64,000 nucleotides of DNA from Curvibacter sp. (GTDB taxonomy: Bacteria; Pseudomonadota; Gammaproteobacteria; Burkholderiales; Burkholderiaceae_C). Position 1 is the first letter of the stretch, and every line of letters starts with the position of its first letter. Location: the NCBI GenBank assembly GCA_020248905.1, contig JADCGR010000012.1, positions 62,001 to 126,000 on the forward strand, read 5' to 3'. Position numbers and translations under genes: made by a program. A model generated the notes under the pieces. It was not told the DNA's origin, did no database searches, and saw only the letters and a list, made by a program, of their open reading frames with translations. Positions 36,397 through 44,321 of this stretch are shown in pieces.

Positions 36397-37583
36397 GATG
36401 CGGCAGCGGGTGATTGCGCGTCCCACACGGCCACACGGTTGCGGCCTTCGGCCTTGGCGCGGTAAAGGGCCTGGTCAGCGCGTTGGATAAGCTGTTGCGC
36501 AGTGATGCTGCCCCGCGCATGGCAGACGATGCCCACGGAGAGTGTGGCGCGGATAGGCGCATCGCCGACCACCCGATCAGTTCCCGCGAAGTCCTCGCGC
36601 CAGGCCTCGGCGCGCTCGCAGGCAGTGGCCAGGGACATGCCTGGCATTACCACCACGAACTCCTCGCCGCCATAACGGCAGGTCATATCTGCCACGCGTG
36701 CACGCGCGGTCAGCAGCTCTGCCAAATGTCGCAGCACGGCGTCGCCAGCAGGGTGACCCAGGGTGTCGTTGATCTTCTTGAAGTAGTCGATATCAATCAG
36801 CATCAGGCACAAGGCCTCGCCATCGCGTTCGCAGCGCGCCAGCTCACGCGGCAGCGTGCTGTCGAGATAGCGGCGGTTGTACAGGCCCGTCAGCGCGTCG
36901 CGGTTGGCCTGCTCGCGCAGCTGTGCCTGCAGGGTGTTGACCTCGGCCATCTGGAGTTGCAGCGCGGCGTTAGCGTCGAGCAGCGCTTGCTCGTTGACAC
37001 GCAAAGTCGCACTGGCCTTGCGCAGCTCAATGATGCGCCGGAAAGCCATGTCAGAAACGGTGTACAGGTAAAGCGTAAGACTCAGCATGCACAGCCCTGT
37101 CGTCAGCGGGCCGGTCAGCGGCTGCAACGCCGTTGCGCTCAGCCCAAGCCACATCATGCCGGGCAACACAAAGCTCAACACGATCAGAACCGTTGCCAGT
37201 CGGCCCATGTAGTGCAGGACTGCCGCAGCATGACAGATCAGCAGCGTGAAGCTGATCCAAAGAGGGTAGCCAAGCGCTGCCGACCAAACCCCGAGCAGGC
37301 CTGAGTCGACGCAAAGCCAGTTCAAGCTCGCTTGCGCAGACGGTCTACCACGCTTCAAGACAGCCCTGACCAGGTGCGGATAGACCAGAAAACTCAGACC
37401 CAACAGAAGCCACACAAGCGGCCCAACCTCGCGGTCCAGCAAGTGCGAGCCCAGGCTGAGAAAGGCCAGGAAGAACCCACCCAGGCGCGCGCGGTGAATC
37501 GTCGCCAAAGTAGCTCGCGCCGACTCTTGCGACCGGCGTGAATCGGACGCAGAGACCGTGGTAAGCGCTGTGCTCTTATTCAA
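36393..37583 (-). CDS. MASE2-type diguanylate cyclase
   Basis: A TTG at 37583, 6 bases after AGAAGG, gives 396 residues; it overlaps the dacB stop by 8 bases. Residues ~20-180 hold about five membrane segments in the MASE2 pattern (LGGFFLAFLSLGSHLL, LLICHAAAVLHYMG), then a coiled-coil linker (~190-225) and a GGDEF domain with NRDALTGLYNRRYLD, active-site GGEEF at 305-309 and the product-inhibition site RVAD at 296-299. It should make cyclic di-GMP from two GTP and be feedback regulated. Another upstream TTG at 37640 lacks a ribosome site. Confidence 0.85.
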   Translation of the reverse strand: MNKSTALTTVSASDSRRSQESARATLATIHRARLGGFFLAFLSLGSHLLDREVGPLVWLLLGLSFLVYPHLVRAVLKRGRPSAQASLNWLCVDSGLLGVWSAALGYPLWISFTLLICHAAAVLHYMGRLATVLIVLSFVLPGMMWLGLSATALQPLTGPLTTGLCMLSLTLYLYTVSDMAFRRIIELRKASATLRVNEQALLDANAALQLQMAEVNTLQAQLREQANRDALTGLYNRRYLDSTLPRELARCERDGEALCLMLIDIDYFKKINDTLGHPAGDAVLRHLAELLTARARVADMTCRYGGEEFVVVMPGMSLATACERAEAWREDFAGTDRVVGDAPIRATLSVGIVCHARGSITAQQLIQRADQALYRAKAEGRNRVAVWDAQSPAAAS

Positions 37584-39006
37584 TACGCGCCTTCTGCGTC
37601 GGCGGGCTTCGTCGGGCCGTCCACTCAACCAGCGCCTCAAGCGCCGGGCGCCCGGCGACGGCGTTCGGGTGGTTGATCAGCGCGACCAGCACATGGCGCC
37701 GCCCATCGGGGCCGTGCACGTAGCCGGCAATGGCCGAGACGTCGCGCAGGCTGCCCGTCTTCAGGTGGGCGCGGCCCTCGCTCCTCCAGCGCCCCGGACG
37801 CAGGGTGCCATCGAGCCCGGTGATGGGCAGCGAGCTCATCAGCTCGGGCATCAGTGGCGAGGCCCAGGCGTACTGCAGCAGACGCGCCAGCGCCGCTGCG
37901 CTCACACGGTCCTCGCGTGAAAGGCCAGCGCCATTGCTCATCTGCGGCTCGGCGCCGCTGCCGAAGCGCTGACGCCACCAGCCCTGCAGCAGCTCGCGCG
38001 AACCCGCGTACGTGCCCAGACCACGCTGCTGCAGGCTCAGCGTGAGGAAGAGCTGCTGCGTCATCACGTTGTTGCTGTACTTGTTGATGTCACGCACCAG
38101 CTCGGCCAGCGGCGGTGACTCCAGCGCGAAGGCAGGCGCCAGTCCATCGGGCACGCGCCCCTCGCGCACGCGTCCGGAAAGCTGTCCGCCGATGGCGCGC
38201 CACATGCCCTCGATGGCCCGTGCACCGAAGCCGGCGGGATCGGACCAGGCCAGGGGCCAGACCTTTTCGCCGCAGGCGGCCGGGTAGCGGCCGGCGAAGC
38301 GTGGCCTGGCGGGGTCCGAGAAGTCAGCGCGCAGTCCGCTGCGGTAGTCGTTGCAGGCGCCGTCGCGCAGCGGCACCTGTGCGGGCCAGTTCACGCCGGC
38401 CAGCGGGGGCTCCACATGCAGCTCCGCAGTCTGGCCCCCGGGCGTGGGCACGAAGGTCATCAGCACCGACTTGAAGTTCAGCAGCAGGGCGTCGGGCGCC
38501 GCGTTGTAGGGGCGCAGCGCTTCACCGTCGAACTCGGCGGGGTCGTGATTGAATGCCTCAAAGGCGCTGCGGTCAAGCACGATATCGCCTGCGATCTGGC
38601 GGATGCCCAGCCCCTGCACACGCCGCAGCAGCAACCAGATGCGCTCGGCCACCAGCTTGGGATCGCCTTGGCCCTGGAGGTAGAGGTTGCCCTGCAGGAC
38701 GCCGTCGCGCACCGTGCCATCGGTGTAGACCGGCGTCTTCCAGGTCCAGGTCGGGCCCAGCATCTCCAGCGCGGCCAGGGTGGTGACGAGCTTCATCACC
38801 GAGGCCGGATTCATGGATGCGCCAGCGCGGTGGCCGAGCACGAGGCGGTGCGACCCCGCCTCCTCGACGACGATGCTGACCGCCTCCAGCGGCACCTTGG
38901 CGCGGGCCAGCGCCTGGCTGACAGCCGGGGGGAGGGAGTCGCGCGCCGCCGCCGCAGTGGCGAGCAGGGCCAGCATGAGCGGCACGGTGGAGCGCAGGGC
39001 AGGCAT
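37576..39006 (-). CDS. dacB: D-alanyl-D-alanine carboxypeptidase/endopeptidase (PBP4 type)
   Basis: 476 residues with a signal peptide (LMLALLATAAAA) and the three active-site motifs of class C penicillin-binding proteins: SVMK (SxxK) near residue 68, SNN in YSNNVMTQQLFL and KTG in HLKTGSLRD. The long insertion between SxxK and SNN is typical of PBP4/S13 enzymes. It trims peptide cross-links in the periplasm. The first two residues after the signal, RDSLPPAV, fit an exported start. The cyclase gene overlaps its stop. Confidence 0.93.
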   Translation of the reverse strand: MPALRSTVPLMLALLATAAAARDSLPPAVSQALARAKVPLEAVSIVVEEAGSHRLVLGHRAGASMNPASVMKLVTTLAALEMLGPTWTWKTPVYTDGTVRDGVLQGNLYLQGQGDPKLVAERIWLLLRRVQGLGIRQIAGDIVLDRSAFEAFNHDPAEFDGEALRPYNAAPDALLLNFKSVLMTFVPTPGGQTAELHVEPPLAGVNWPAQVPLRDGACNDYRSGLRADFSDPARPRFAGRYPAACGEKVWPLAWSDPAGFGARAIEGMWRAIGGQLSGRVREGRVPDGLAPAFALESPPLAELVRDINKYSNNVMTQQLFLTLSLQQRGLGTYAGSRELLQGWWRQRFGSGAEPQMSNGAGLSREDRVSAAALARLLQYAWASPLMPELMSSLPITGLDGTLRPGRWRSEGRAHLKTGSLRDVSAIAGYVHGPDGRRHVLVALINHPNAVAGRPALEALVEWTARRSPPTQKARIE

Positions 39007-39043
39007 GGCGGGAAGTCTAACGCCGCGCCCCGATAATCACGCC

Positions 39044-39997
39044 ATGGACTTCCTCAAGGCCTGGTCGCCGCGCAGCATCGGTATCGCGGCGGCGGTCATC
39101 ACCGTCGGCATCTGGTCGGCCTTCATTGTCATTGCCCGCGCCTCGGCCCAGGGCACGCTTTCACCTTACGACATTGCGCTGGCGCGGGTGCTCGGGGCCA
39201 GCGCAGTGCTGCTGCCGCTGGGCTGGTGGATGGTCCGGCGCCAGCGCGCCGCCGGGCGATCGCCCGGGGCTTCCTTCCTGGGCCTCTCGCCCCTAGGCTG
39301 GAAGGTCACGGCGGCCTGCGGCCTGTTCGGTGGTTTTGGCTATGCCCTGCTGGCTTACGCCGGCTTTTTCTACGCGCCGGCAGCCCACGCCTCGGTGCTC
39401 ATGCCGGGCAGCCTGCCGCTGTGGACCACCCTGCTCGCCCTGTTGGTCTTGGGTACTCGCATCACGCCCGCGCGCGTGGTCGGGCTGGCTTGCATCACGG
39501 GGGGCGACCTGCTGGTGGGCGGAGCCAGCCTGCTGCAGGCCCTCGAGGGCGGCGAGGTCTGGAAAGGCGACCTGCTGTTCATGGGCGCCGCCATGAGCTG
39601 GGCGATCTACAGCGTGCTGGCTCGCCGCTATGCGCTCGATGCCGTGCGCGCCACCATCGCCATCACGGTGTTCGCGTTTGCCAGCTACCTGCCCTTCTAC
39701 GGCCTGCTGGTGGCGCTGGACGTGATTCAGAGCCAGTTGCGCCATGCGCCCGTGGCCGAGCTGCTCTTTCAGGTCGTGTTCCAAGGCGTGGGCTCGGTCG
39801 TGATATCTGGCATCACCTTCGTGCGCATGATCGAGTACTTCGGCCCCGTGCGCTCCACCATGATCACGGCGCTCGTACCCGGTCTTTCCGCACTCGGCGC
39901 CGTGCTTTTTCTGGGTGAGCCCCTGCACTGGAACTTGCTCGCCGGCCTCGTTCTGGTCACGGTGGGCATCACCTTCGGGGTGAGGAAGTCGGCATGA
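39044..39997 (+). CDS. EamA/DMT-family permease
   Basis: 317 residues from the ATG at 39044 with ten predicted membrane helices in two EamA repeats (IGIAAAVITVGIWSAFIVI; LLFMGAAMSWAIYSVLARR). The C-terminal repeat ends FLGEPLHWNLLAGLVLVTVG, in part FLGEPLHWNLLAGL, a family hallmark. The substrate is unknown. The stop overlaps tsaB by 4 bases, so it heads the tsaB-rimI-udg series. The longer frame from 38780 is antisense to dacB. Confidence 0.9.
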   Translation: MDFLKAWSPRSIGIAAAVITVGIWSAFIVIARASAQGTLSPYDIALARVLGASAVLLPLGWWMVRRQRAAGRSPGASFLGLSPLGWKVTAACGLFGGFGYALLAYAGFFYAPAAHASVLMPGSLPLWTTLLALLVLGTRITPARVVGLACITGGDLLVGGASLLQALEGGEVWKGDLLFMGAAMSWAIYSVLARRYALDAVRATIAITVFAFASYLPFYGLLVALDVIQSQLRHAPVAELLFQVVFQGVGSVVISGITFVRMIEYFGPVRSTMITALVPGLSALGAVLFLGEPLHWNLLAGLVLVTVGITFGVRKSA

Positions 39998-40728
39998 AAC
40001 TGTTGGCCTTTGACACCAGCACCGAACTGATGTCCATCGCGGTCATGCGCGAGGTCGACGGTGAGGCACGGGTCTGGCAGCACACCAGCGCTGGCGGCGC
40101 GCAGGCTTCTGGCGCGCTGATTCCGGCCATTGAGACGCTGATGGCCGAGGCTCGGCTGGGCTTAAGCGATCTGGACGCCATCGCCTTCGGCCGCGGGCCC
40201 GGTTCCTTTACGGGCCTGCGCACCGCCTGCGCGGTGGCCCAGGGCCTGGGTTTTGGTGCGGGGGTGCGCTTGCTGCCCGTGGATACGCTGCTGGCGGTGG
40301 CCGAGGACGCGCGCTTGCGCCATGCCGCCGCCAGCGACCGCCTGAGCGTGCTGGCGCTGCTCGACGCGCGCATGGACGAGCTTTATGCCGCGCCCTACGA
40401 CTACTACCAGGGTTGCTGGCAGCAGCGCAGCGAATTCAGCATGTGCAGGCCCCAAGAGCTACCGGCAGCGCCCGTCGATGCCCTGGCAGGCAATGTGTTC
40501 GTTCAGCATGGTGCGCGCCTGGCCGTGCCGGCAACCCTGCCGCGCTGGGAGGCGCTGCCGACGGCCGCGGCCCTGCTACACCTGGCGCCAGCTTTGTTGG
40601 CCGAGGGCAACGCGCTGCGTGCCGAGGACGCCCTGCCGCTCTACATCCGCGATAAAGTGGCCCAGACCACCGAGGAGCGTGCGACCGCCAAGGCCACGCG
40701 TGGTATGCCGAACAGGCCCCAAACATGA
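39994..40728 (+). CDS. tsaB: tRNA threonylcarbamoyladenosine biosynthesis protein TsaB
   Basis: 244 residues with the ASKHA-fold start LLAFDTSTELMSIAV and the family word FGRGPGSFTGLR near residue 68. TsaB partners TsaD and TsaE to transfer threonylcarbamoyl to A37 of tRNA, using the product of the Sua5-type enzyme encoded at 34735. ATGA overlaps join it to the permease gene before and rimI after. Confidence 0.95.
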   Translation: MKLLAFDTSTELMSIAVMREVDGEARVWQHTSAGGAQASGALIPAIETLMAEARLGLSDLDAIAFGRGPGSFTGLRTACAVAQGLGFGAGVRLLPVDTLLAVAEDARLRHAAASDRLSVLALLDARMDELYAAPYDYYQGCWQQRSEFSMCRPQELPAAPVDALAGNVFVQHGARLAVPATLPRWEALPTAAALLHLAPALLAEGNALRAEDALPLYIRDKVAQTTEERATAKATRGMPNRPQT

Positions 40729-41219
40729 GCGCTGTACTCAAACCCGTCGAAGCCCGTCTGGAGCCGCTGGATACGTCGCGGCTGCATCAGGTGCTGCAGA
40801 TTGAGCAGCGCGCCTATGCGCATCCCTGGAGCCGCGGCAACTTTCTGGACGCGCTGAAGTCCGGCTACCACGCCCGGGTGTTGCTGGCCGGCGAGGAAGT
40901 GCTCGGCTATTACGTGGCCATGCAGGGCGTGGACGAGGTGCACCTGCTCAACATCACGGTGTCACCCGATGTCCAGCGCCAGGGCTGGTGCCGCGCCATG
41001 CTTGATGCGCTGGCCCTGTGGTCGCGCGGCCAGGATGCCCAGTGGCTGTGGCTGGAGGTGCGCGCCAGCAACCGCCGCGCCATGGCCATCTACGAGACGC
41101 ATGGCTACCGCCGCATCGGCCTGCGCAAGGCCTATTACCCGGCCGGCCATGGCCAGCGTGAAGACGCCGTGGTCATGAGCTTGCGCCTGTGTGCGACGGA
41201 TCACAATCACCAGCCATGA
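40725..41219 (+). CDS. rimI: Ribosomal protein bS18 alanine N-acetyltransferase
   Basis: 164 residues of GNAT fold: IEQRAYAHPWSRGNF near the start, the acetyl-CoA-binding segment VSPDVQRQGWCRAML, and EVRASNRRAMAIYETHGY, in part RASNRRAMAIYE. The word GYRRIGLRKAYYP is typical of RimI. The usual Gly after RQG is replaced (QGWCRAM), a modest departure. Coupled by ATGA overlaps to tsaB and to the uracil-DNA glycosylase gene. Confidence 0.92.
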   Translation: MSAVLKPVEARLEPLDTSRLHQVLQIEQRAYAHPWSRGNFLDALKSGYHARVLLAGEEVLGYYVAMQGVDEVHLLNITVSPDVQRQGWCRAMLDALALWSRGQDAQWLWLEVRASNRRAMAIYETHGYRRIGLRKAYYPAGHGQREDAVVMSLRLCATDHNHQP

Positions 41220-42058
41220 ATCTGCAAATCGACGCGCGTCAGTGCGCCATGCTGGAGGAAATGGGAGTGAAGGTGTGGGGGCCCTCAGCCCCCACGCCCT
41301 CACTCCCATCCGGGCTAGGGGACGATGCCCCCCCCAGCCCCCCTCAAGGGGGGAAGGCCGCCTCGTCGGCGGCCGCCGTGGCTGTGGCACGCCCAGCCAA
41401 AGGCTCGGTAGCCCCTCGTGCCTCCGTCCCTCTCGCGGCGCGGTCTATTTCGGGCGCTGTCGAGGGGATGGACTGGGAGGCGCTGGAGCAGGCGGTGGCG
41501 GGCTGCCAGGCCTGCGGGCTGTGCAAGAGCCGCAAGAACACCGTGTTCGGGTTTGGCAACCGGCAGGCGAACTGGCTCGTGGTAGGCGAGGCGCCAGGAG
41601 AGAACGAGGACCTGCAGGGCGAGCCCATTGTAGGCCAGGCCGGAATCCTGCTGGACAACATGCTCAAGTCGCTGGGCCTGAGCCGAGCTGGCGAGGATGC
41701 GCAGGCGGTTTACATCGCCAATGTGCTCAAGTGCCGACCACCGGCCAACCGCAATCCGCAGCCCGAAGAGGTACTGCAGTGCGAGCCCTATTTGCGTCGC
41801 CAGGTGGCGCTCTTGCAGCCGCAGATCATCCTGGCCCTGGGCCGTTTCGCGGCGCAATCGCTGCTGCAATCCAGCGTGGCCGATGTGGCCAGCCTGCCCC
41901 TGGGCAAGCTGCGCGGCCAGGTACACCGCTACGAAGGCGTGCCCGTCGTGGTGAGCTACCACCCGGCGTACCTTTTGCGCACCCCCCAGGACAAAGCCAA
42001 GGCCTGGGCAGATCTGTGCCTGGCGCTCAGCGTGATGCAGAGCCGTGCCGGCCTCTGA
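41216..42058 (+). CDS. Uracil-DNA glycosylase, family 4/5 type, with repeat-encoded N-terminal insert
   Basis: 280 residues from the ATG at 41216 (ATGA overlap with rimI). Residues 85 onward hold the iron-sulphur type glycosylase: CQACGLCKSRKN with the first two Cys, GEAPGENEDLQGEPIVGQAG (active site), CRPPANRNPQPEEVLQC with the other two Cys, and SYHPAYLLR. It excises uracil from DNA. Residues ~16-55 are encoded by palindromic repeats and read as low-complexity Pro/Ser/Gly/Ala, with nothing conserved, so this segment looks like an in-frame insertion tolerated in a linker. Confidence 0.92.
   Translation: MNLQIDARQCAMLEEMGVKVWGPSAPTPSLPSGLGDDAPPSPPQGGKAASSAAAVAVARPAKGSVAPRASVPLAARSISGAVEGMDWEALEQAVAGCQACGLCKSRKNTVFGFGNRQANWLVVGEAPGENEDLQGEPIVGQAGILLDNMLKSLGLSRAGEDAQAVYIANVLKCRPPANRNPQPEEVLQCEPYLRRQVALLQPQIILALGRFAAQSLLQSSVADVASLPLGKLRGQVHRYEGVPVVVSYHPAYLLRTPQDKAKAWADLCLALSVMQSRAGL
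41261..41374. repeat. Cluster of three palindromic repeats inside the uracil-DNA glycosylase gene
   Basis: Palindrome 1 has 22-base arms (41261-41282 and 41288-41309, 20 of 22 pairs plus two wobble pairs, 5-base loop). Palindrome 2 is CCCCCC TCAA GGGGGG (41338-41353). Palindrome 3 is GGCCGCC TCGTC GGCGGCC (41356-41374). All are in frame within codons 16-53 of the gene. The composition resembles intergenic repeat families of Comamonadaceae. Confidence 0.7.
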
Positions 42059-42096
42059 TGTCCTCTGACCCCCTTGTTGTTTCTGGAGACCCGACG

Positions 42097-42525
42097 ATGA
42101 AAACCCTGATCCGTTCCGTGTTGATCTTGCTGGTCGTGCTTGTACTGCTTGCCGTGGCCTGGGTCTGGCTCGCGCTCAGCTGGAGCTATTCGGAGGGCGA
42201 GCGCGCCGGCTACGTGCAGAAGTTCTCGAGCAAGGGCTGGATCTGCAAGACCTGGGAGGGCGAGATCGCCATGGTCACCATGCCCGGTGCGATTCCTGAG
42301 AAGTTCGAGTTCACCGTGCGCGAGGAATCCGTGGCTCAGCAGATCAACGCGCTGGCGGGCAAGCGCGTGGTGCTCCATTACCGCCAGCACAAGTTCGTGC
42401 CGACCAGCTGCTTTGGCGAGACCGAGTACTTTGTCGTCGGCGTGCGCGAGATGCAGGACGCCCCCGCGCCTGCACCGCTGGCTCCTGCGCTGCCGCTGCC
42501 CGGCGTGCCGGGCGCGTCGCGCTGA
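42097..42525 (+). CDS. Small membrane-anchored protein, unknown function
   Basis: The ATG at 42097 (GGAG 8 bases before) yields 142 residues: one N-terminal membrane anchor (SVLILLVVLVLLAVAWVWLA), then a conserved-looking periplasmic part (SWSYSEGERAGYVQKFSSKGW, in part SYSEGERAGYVQK; ICKTWEGEIAMV; HYRQHKFVPTSCFGETEYFV) and a Pro/Ala-rich tail. Relatives are, from memory, common in proteobacteria and often mislabelled 6-phosphogluconate dehydrogenase, for which there is no support here. It stands alone between udg and the MarR-type gene. Confidence 0.75.
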   Translation: MKTLIRSVLILLVVLVLLAVAWVWLALSWSYSEGERAGYVQKFSSKGWICKTWEGEIAMVTMPGAIPEKFEFTVREESVAQQINALAGKRVVLHYRQHKFVPTSCFGETEYFVVGVREMQDAPAPAPLAPALPLPGVPGASR

Positions 42526-42608
42526 GCCAGCCGCCTGGTGCGTGATCTGCAGCGCGCCGGGCTTCAAGCACAATCGGGGTTCCGCATCGATCCCAACATT
42601 CCCCCGCC

Positions 42609-43106
42609 ATGACCCTGCCGACTGCCGAATTGCCCCGGGCGACCAAACTCCACGACGAGCCTGGCCACCTGATCCGTCGCGCCCAGCAGATCGCGGTGTC
42701 GAAGTTTCACGAGGTGCATGGCCGACATATCACGCCCATCCAGTACGCGATCCTGCGCACCCTTCAGCAGTCACCCGGCATCGATCAGGTGACGCTGGCC
42801 GACCTGATTGCGCTCGACACCTCGACCACGGCGGATATTGCCGCCCGGCTGGAGACCAAGGGCTGGATCCTGCGCGAGGTCTTGCCGCGCCGGCAGCGCC
42901 GGCTTTCGCTCACGGCTGAGGGAGAGGAAGTCTTGGCTGAGCTCCTGCCGGGCGTGGGCCATCACTACGACGGCATGATGAGCAGCCTGGAGCCCGACGA
43001 GCAGCGCGAGTTCCTGCGCCTGCTGCGCAAGTTCGTGCATCTGCATGACAGCCAGAGCCCGCCGGAAAGCCGCAAGACCCGGGCAGCCGAGCGCGACCAG
43101 GCCTGA
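42609..43106 (+). CDS. MarR-family transcriptional regulator (probable vanAB regulator)
   Basis: 165 residues with the winged-helix MarR pattern: PIQYAILRTLQQSPGIDQVTLADLIALDTSTTADIAARLETKGW region (key ITPIQYAIL, DTSTTADIAARLETKGWI) and the wing RRQRRLSLTAEGEEVL. It lies immediately upstream of vanA, in the same direction. The two inverted repeats overlapping the vanA promoter are natural binding sites. It could respond to vanillate or a related phenolic acid; this is inferred from context. Confidence 0.85.
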   Translation: MTLPTAELPRATKLHDEPGHLIRRAQQIAVSKFHEVHGRHITPIQYAILRTLQQSPGIDQVTLADLIALDTSTTADIAARLETKGWILREVLPRRQRRLSLTAEGEEVLAELLPGVGHHYDGMMSSLEPDEQREFLRLLRKFVHLHDSQSPPESRKTRAAERDQA

Positions 43107-43155
43107 CGCCGTCGGTCGATTCCCTCCTTTCCGGGTAAACACGGATGCCAATGGC

Positions 43156-43207
43156 TTGAAATGGTCTATTGATTCAGTATAATGAATCAGATTCCGTATG
43201 CGGAATC
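43156..43207 (+). promoter_or_regulatory. vanA promoter with two operator palindromes
   Basis: TTGAAA (43156-43161), a 16-base spacer and TATAAT (43178-43183) form a near-consensus sigma-70 promoter. Palindrome 1, TGATTCA...TGAATCA (43170-43189), has the -10 box in its centre. Palindrome 2, GATTCCG TATG CGGAATC (43190-43207), follows at 19 bases centre to centre, next to the start site. The four half-sites share GATTC/GAATC, fitting two bound dimers of the MarR-type regulator that would shut the promoter. Confidence 0.75.
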
Positions 43208-43259
43208 AAGGTGCCTGATCCTTCCCCTGTGTCTGTATTCCCTCAATGATGAGCCTGCC

Positions 43260-44321
43260 ATGTTCCCGAAAAACACCTGGTATGTCGCCGCGACGCCCCA
43301 CGAGATCGACGAGAGGCCGCTGGGCCGCATGATCTGCGGCGAACGCATCGCTTTCTATCGTGGACTGGAGAGCAAGGTGGCCGCCGTGCAGGACTTCTGC
43401 CCGCACCGGGGCGCCCCTTTGTCCCTCGGGTACGTCAACGAGGGCAGGTTGACCTGCGGCTACCACGGCCTTGAGATGGGCTGCCAGGGCAAGGCCATCG
43501 CCATGCCCGGGCAGCGCGTGGCCGGCTTTCCGGCTATCAAGGCCTATCCGGTGGTCGAGCGCTGCGGCTTCATCTGGGTCTGGCCGGGTCACCCGGCGCT
43601 GGCCGACGACAAGCTCATCCCGCACATGGAGTGGTACGACAACCCCGAGTGGGCCTACGGCGGCGGCCTGTACCACATCGCCTGCGACTACCGGCTCATG
43701 ATCGACAACCTCATGGATCTGACGCACGAAACCTATGTGCACAGCACCTCCATCGGGCAGAAGGAGATCGACGAGACCCCTTGCAAGACCACGGTCGAGG
43801 GCGACCGTGTCACCACCGCCCGCTACATGAGCGGCATCACCCCGCCGCCCTTTTGGAAGGCAGCCCTGCGCGGCCACGGCCTGCCCGATGACGTGCCCGT
43901 AGACCGCTGGCAGATCTGCCGCTTCACGCCACCGAGCCACGTGATCATCGAGGTGGGTGTAGCCCTGCAGGGCCATGGCGGCTACGACGCCCCCAACGAC
44001 AAGAAGGTCTACAGCCAGGTGATCGACTTCATCACCCCCGAGACCGAGACCTCCATCCACTACTTCTGGGGCATGGCGCGCAAGTTCAACCCGAAGGACA
44101 AGGCGCTGACCGCAACCATCCGCGAGGGCCAAGGGAAGATCTTTGCCGAAGACCTGGAGATGCTCGAGCGTCAGCAAAAGAACCTTCTCGCCTGGCCCGG
44201 GCGCAAGCTGCTGATGCTCAACATCGACGCCGGCGGCGTGCAGTCGCGCAAGATCATCGAGCGCATCCTAGCCGCTGAAGAGGCGGCAGCCGCGACCGAA
44301 CCTAAACCGGTCAACGCATGA
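43260..44321 (+). CDS. vanA: Vanillate O-demethylase oxygenase subunit (VanA-like Rieske oxygenase)
   Basis: 353 residues from the ATG at 43260. Rieske cluster ligands Cys47, His49, Cys66 and His69 (CPHRGAPLS, CGYHG), and the mononuclear iron site with His156 and His161 in DLTHETYVH. FPKNTWYVAATPHEI at the start is typical of VanA. With the reductase encoded next, it oxidatively removes the methyl group of vanillate to give protocatechuate and formaldehyde; related Rieske enzymes act on other methoxybenzoates, so the exact substrate is an inference. The frame upstream to 43182 crosses the operators and is not coding. Confidence 0.88.
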   Translation: MFPKNTWYVAATPHEIDERPLGRMICGERIAFYRGLESKVAAVQDFCPHRGAPLSLGYVNEGRLTCGYHGLEMGCQGKAIAMPGQRVAGFPAIKAYPVVERCGFIWVWPGHPALADDKLIPHMEWYDNPEWAYGGGLYHIACDYRLMIDNLMDLTHETYVHSTSIGQKEIDETPCKTTVEGDRVTTARYMSGITPPPFWKAALRGHGLPDDVPVDRWQICRFTPPSHVIIEVGVALQGHGGYDAPNDKKVYSQVIDFITPETETSIHYFWGMARKFNPKDKALTATIREGQGKIFAEDLEMLERQQKNLLAWPGRKLLMLNIDAGGVQSRKIIERILAAEEAAAATEPKPVNA

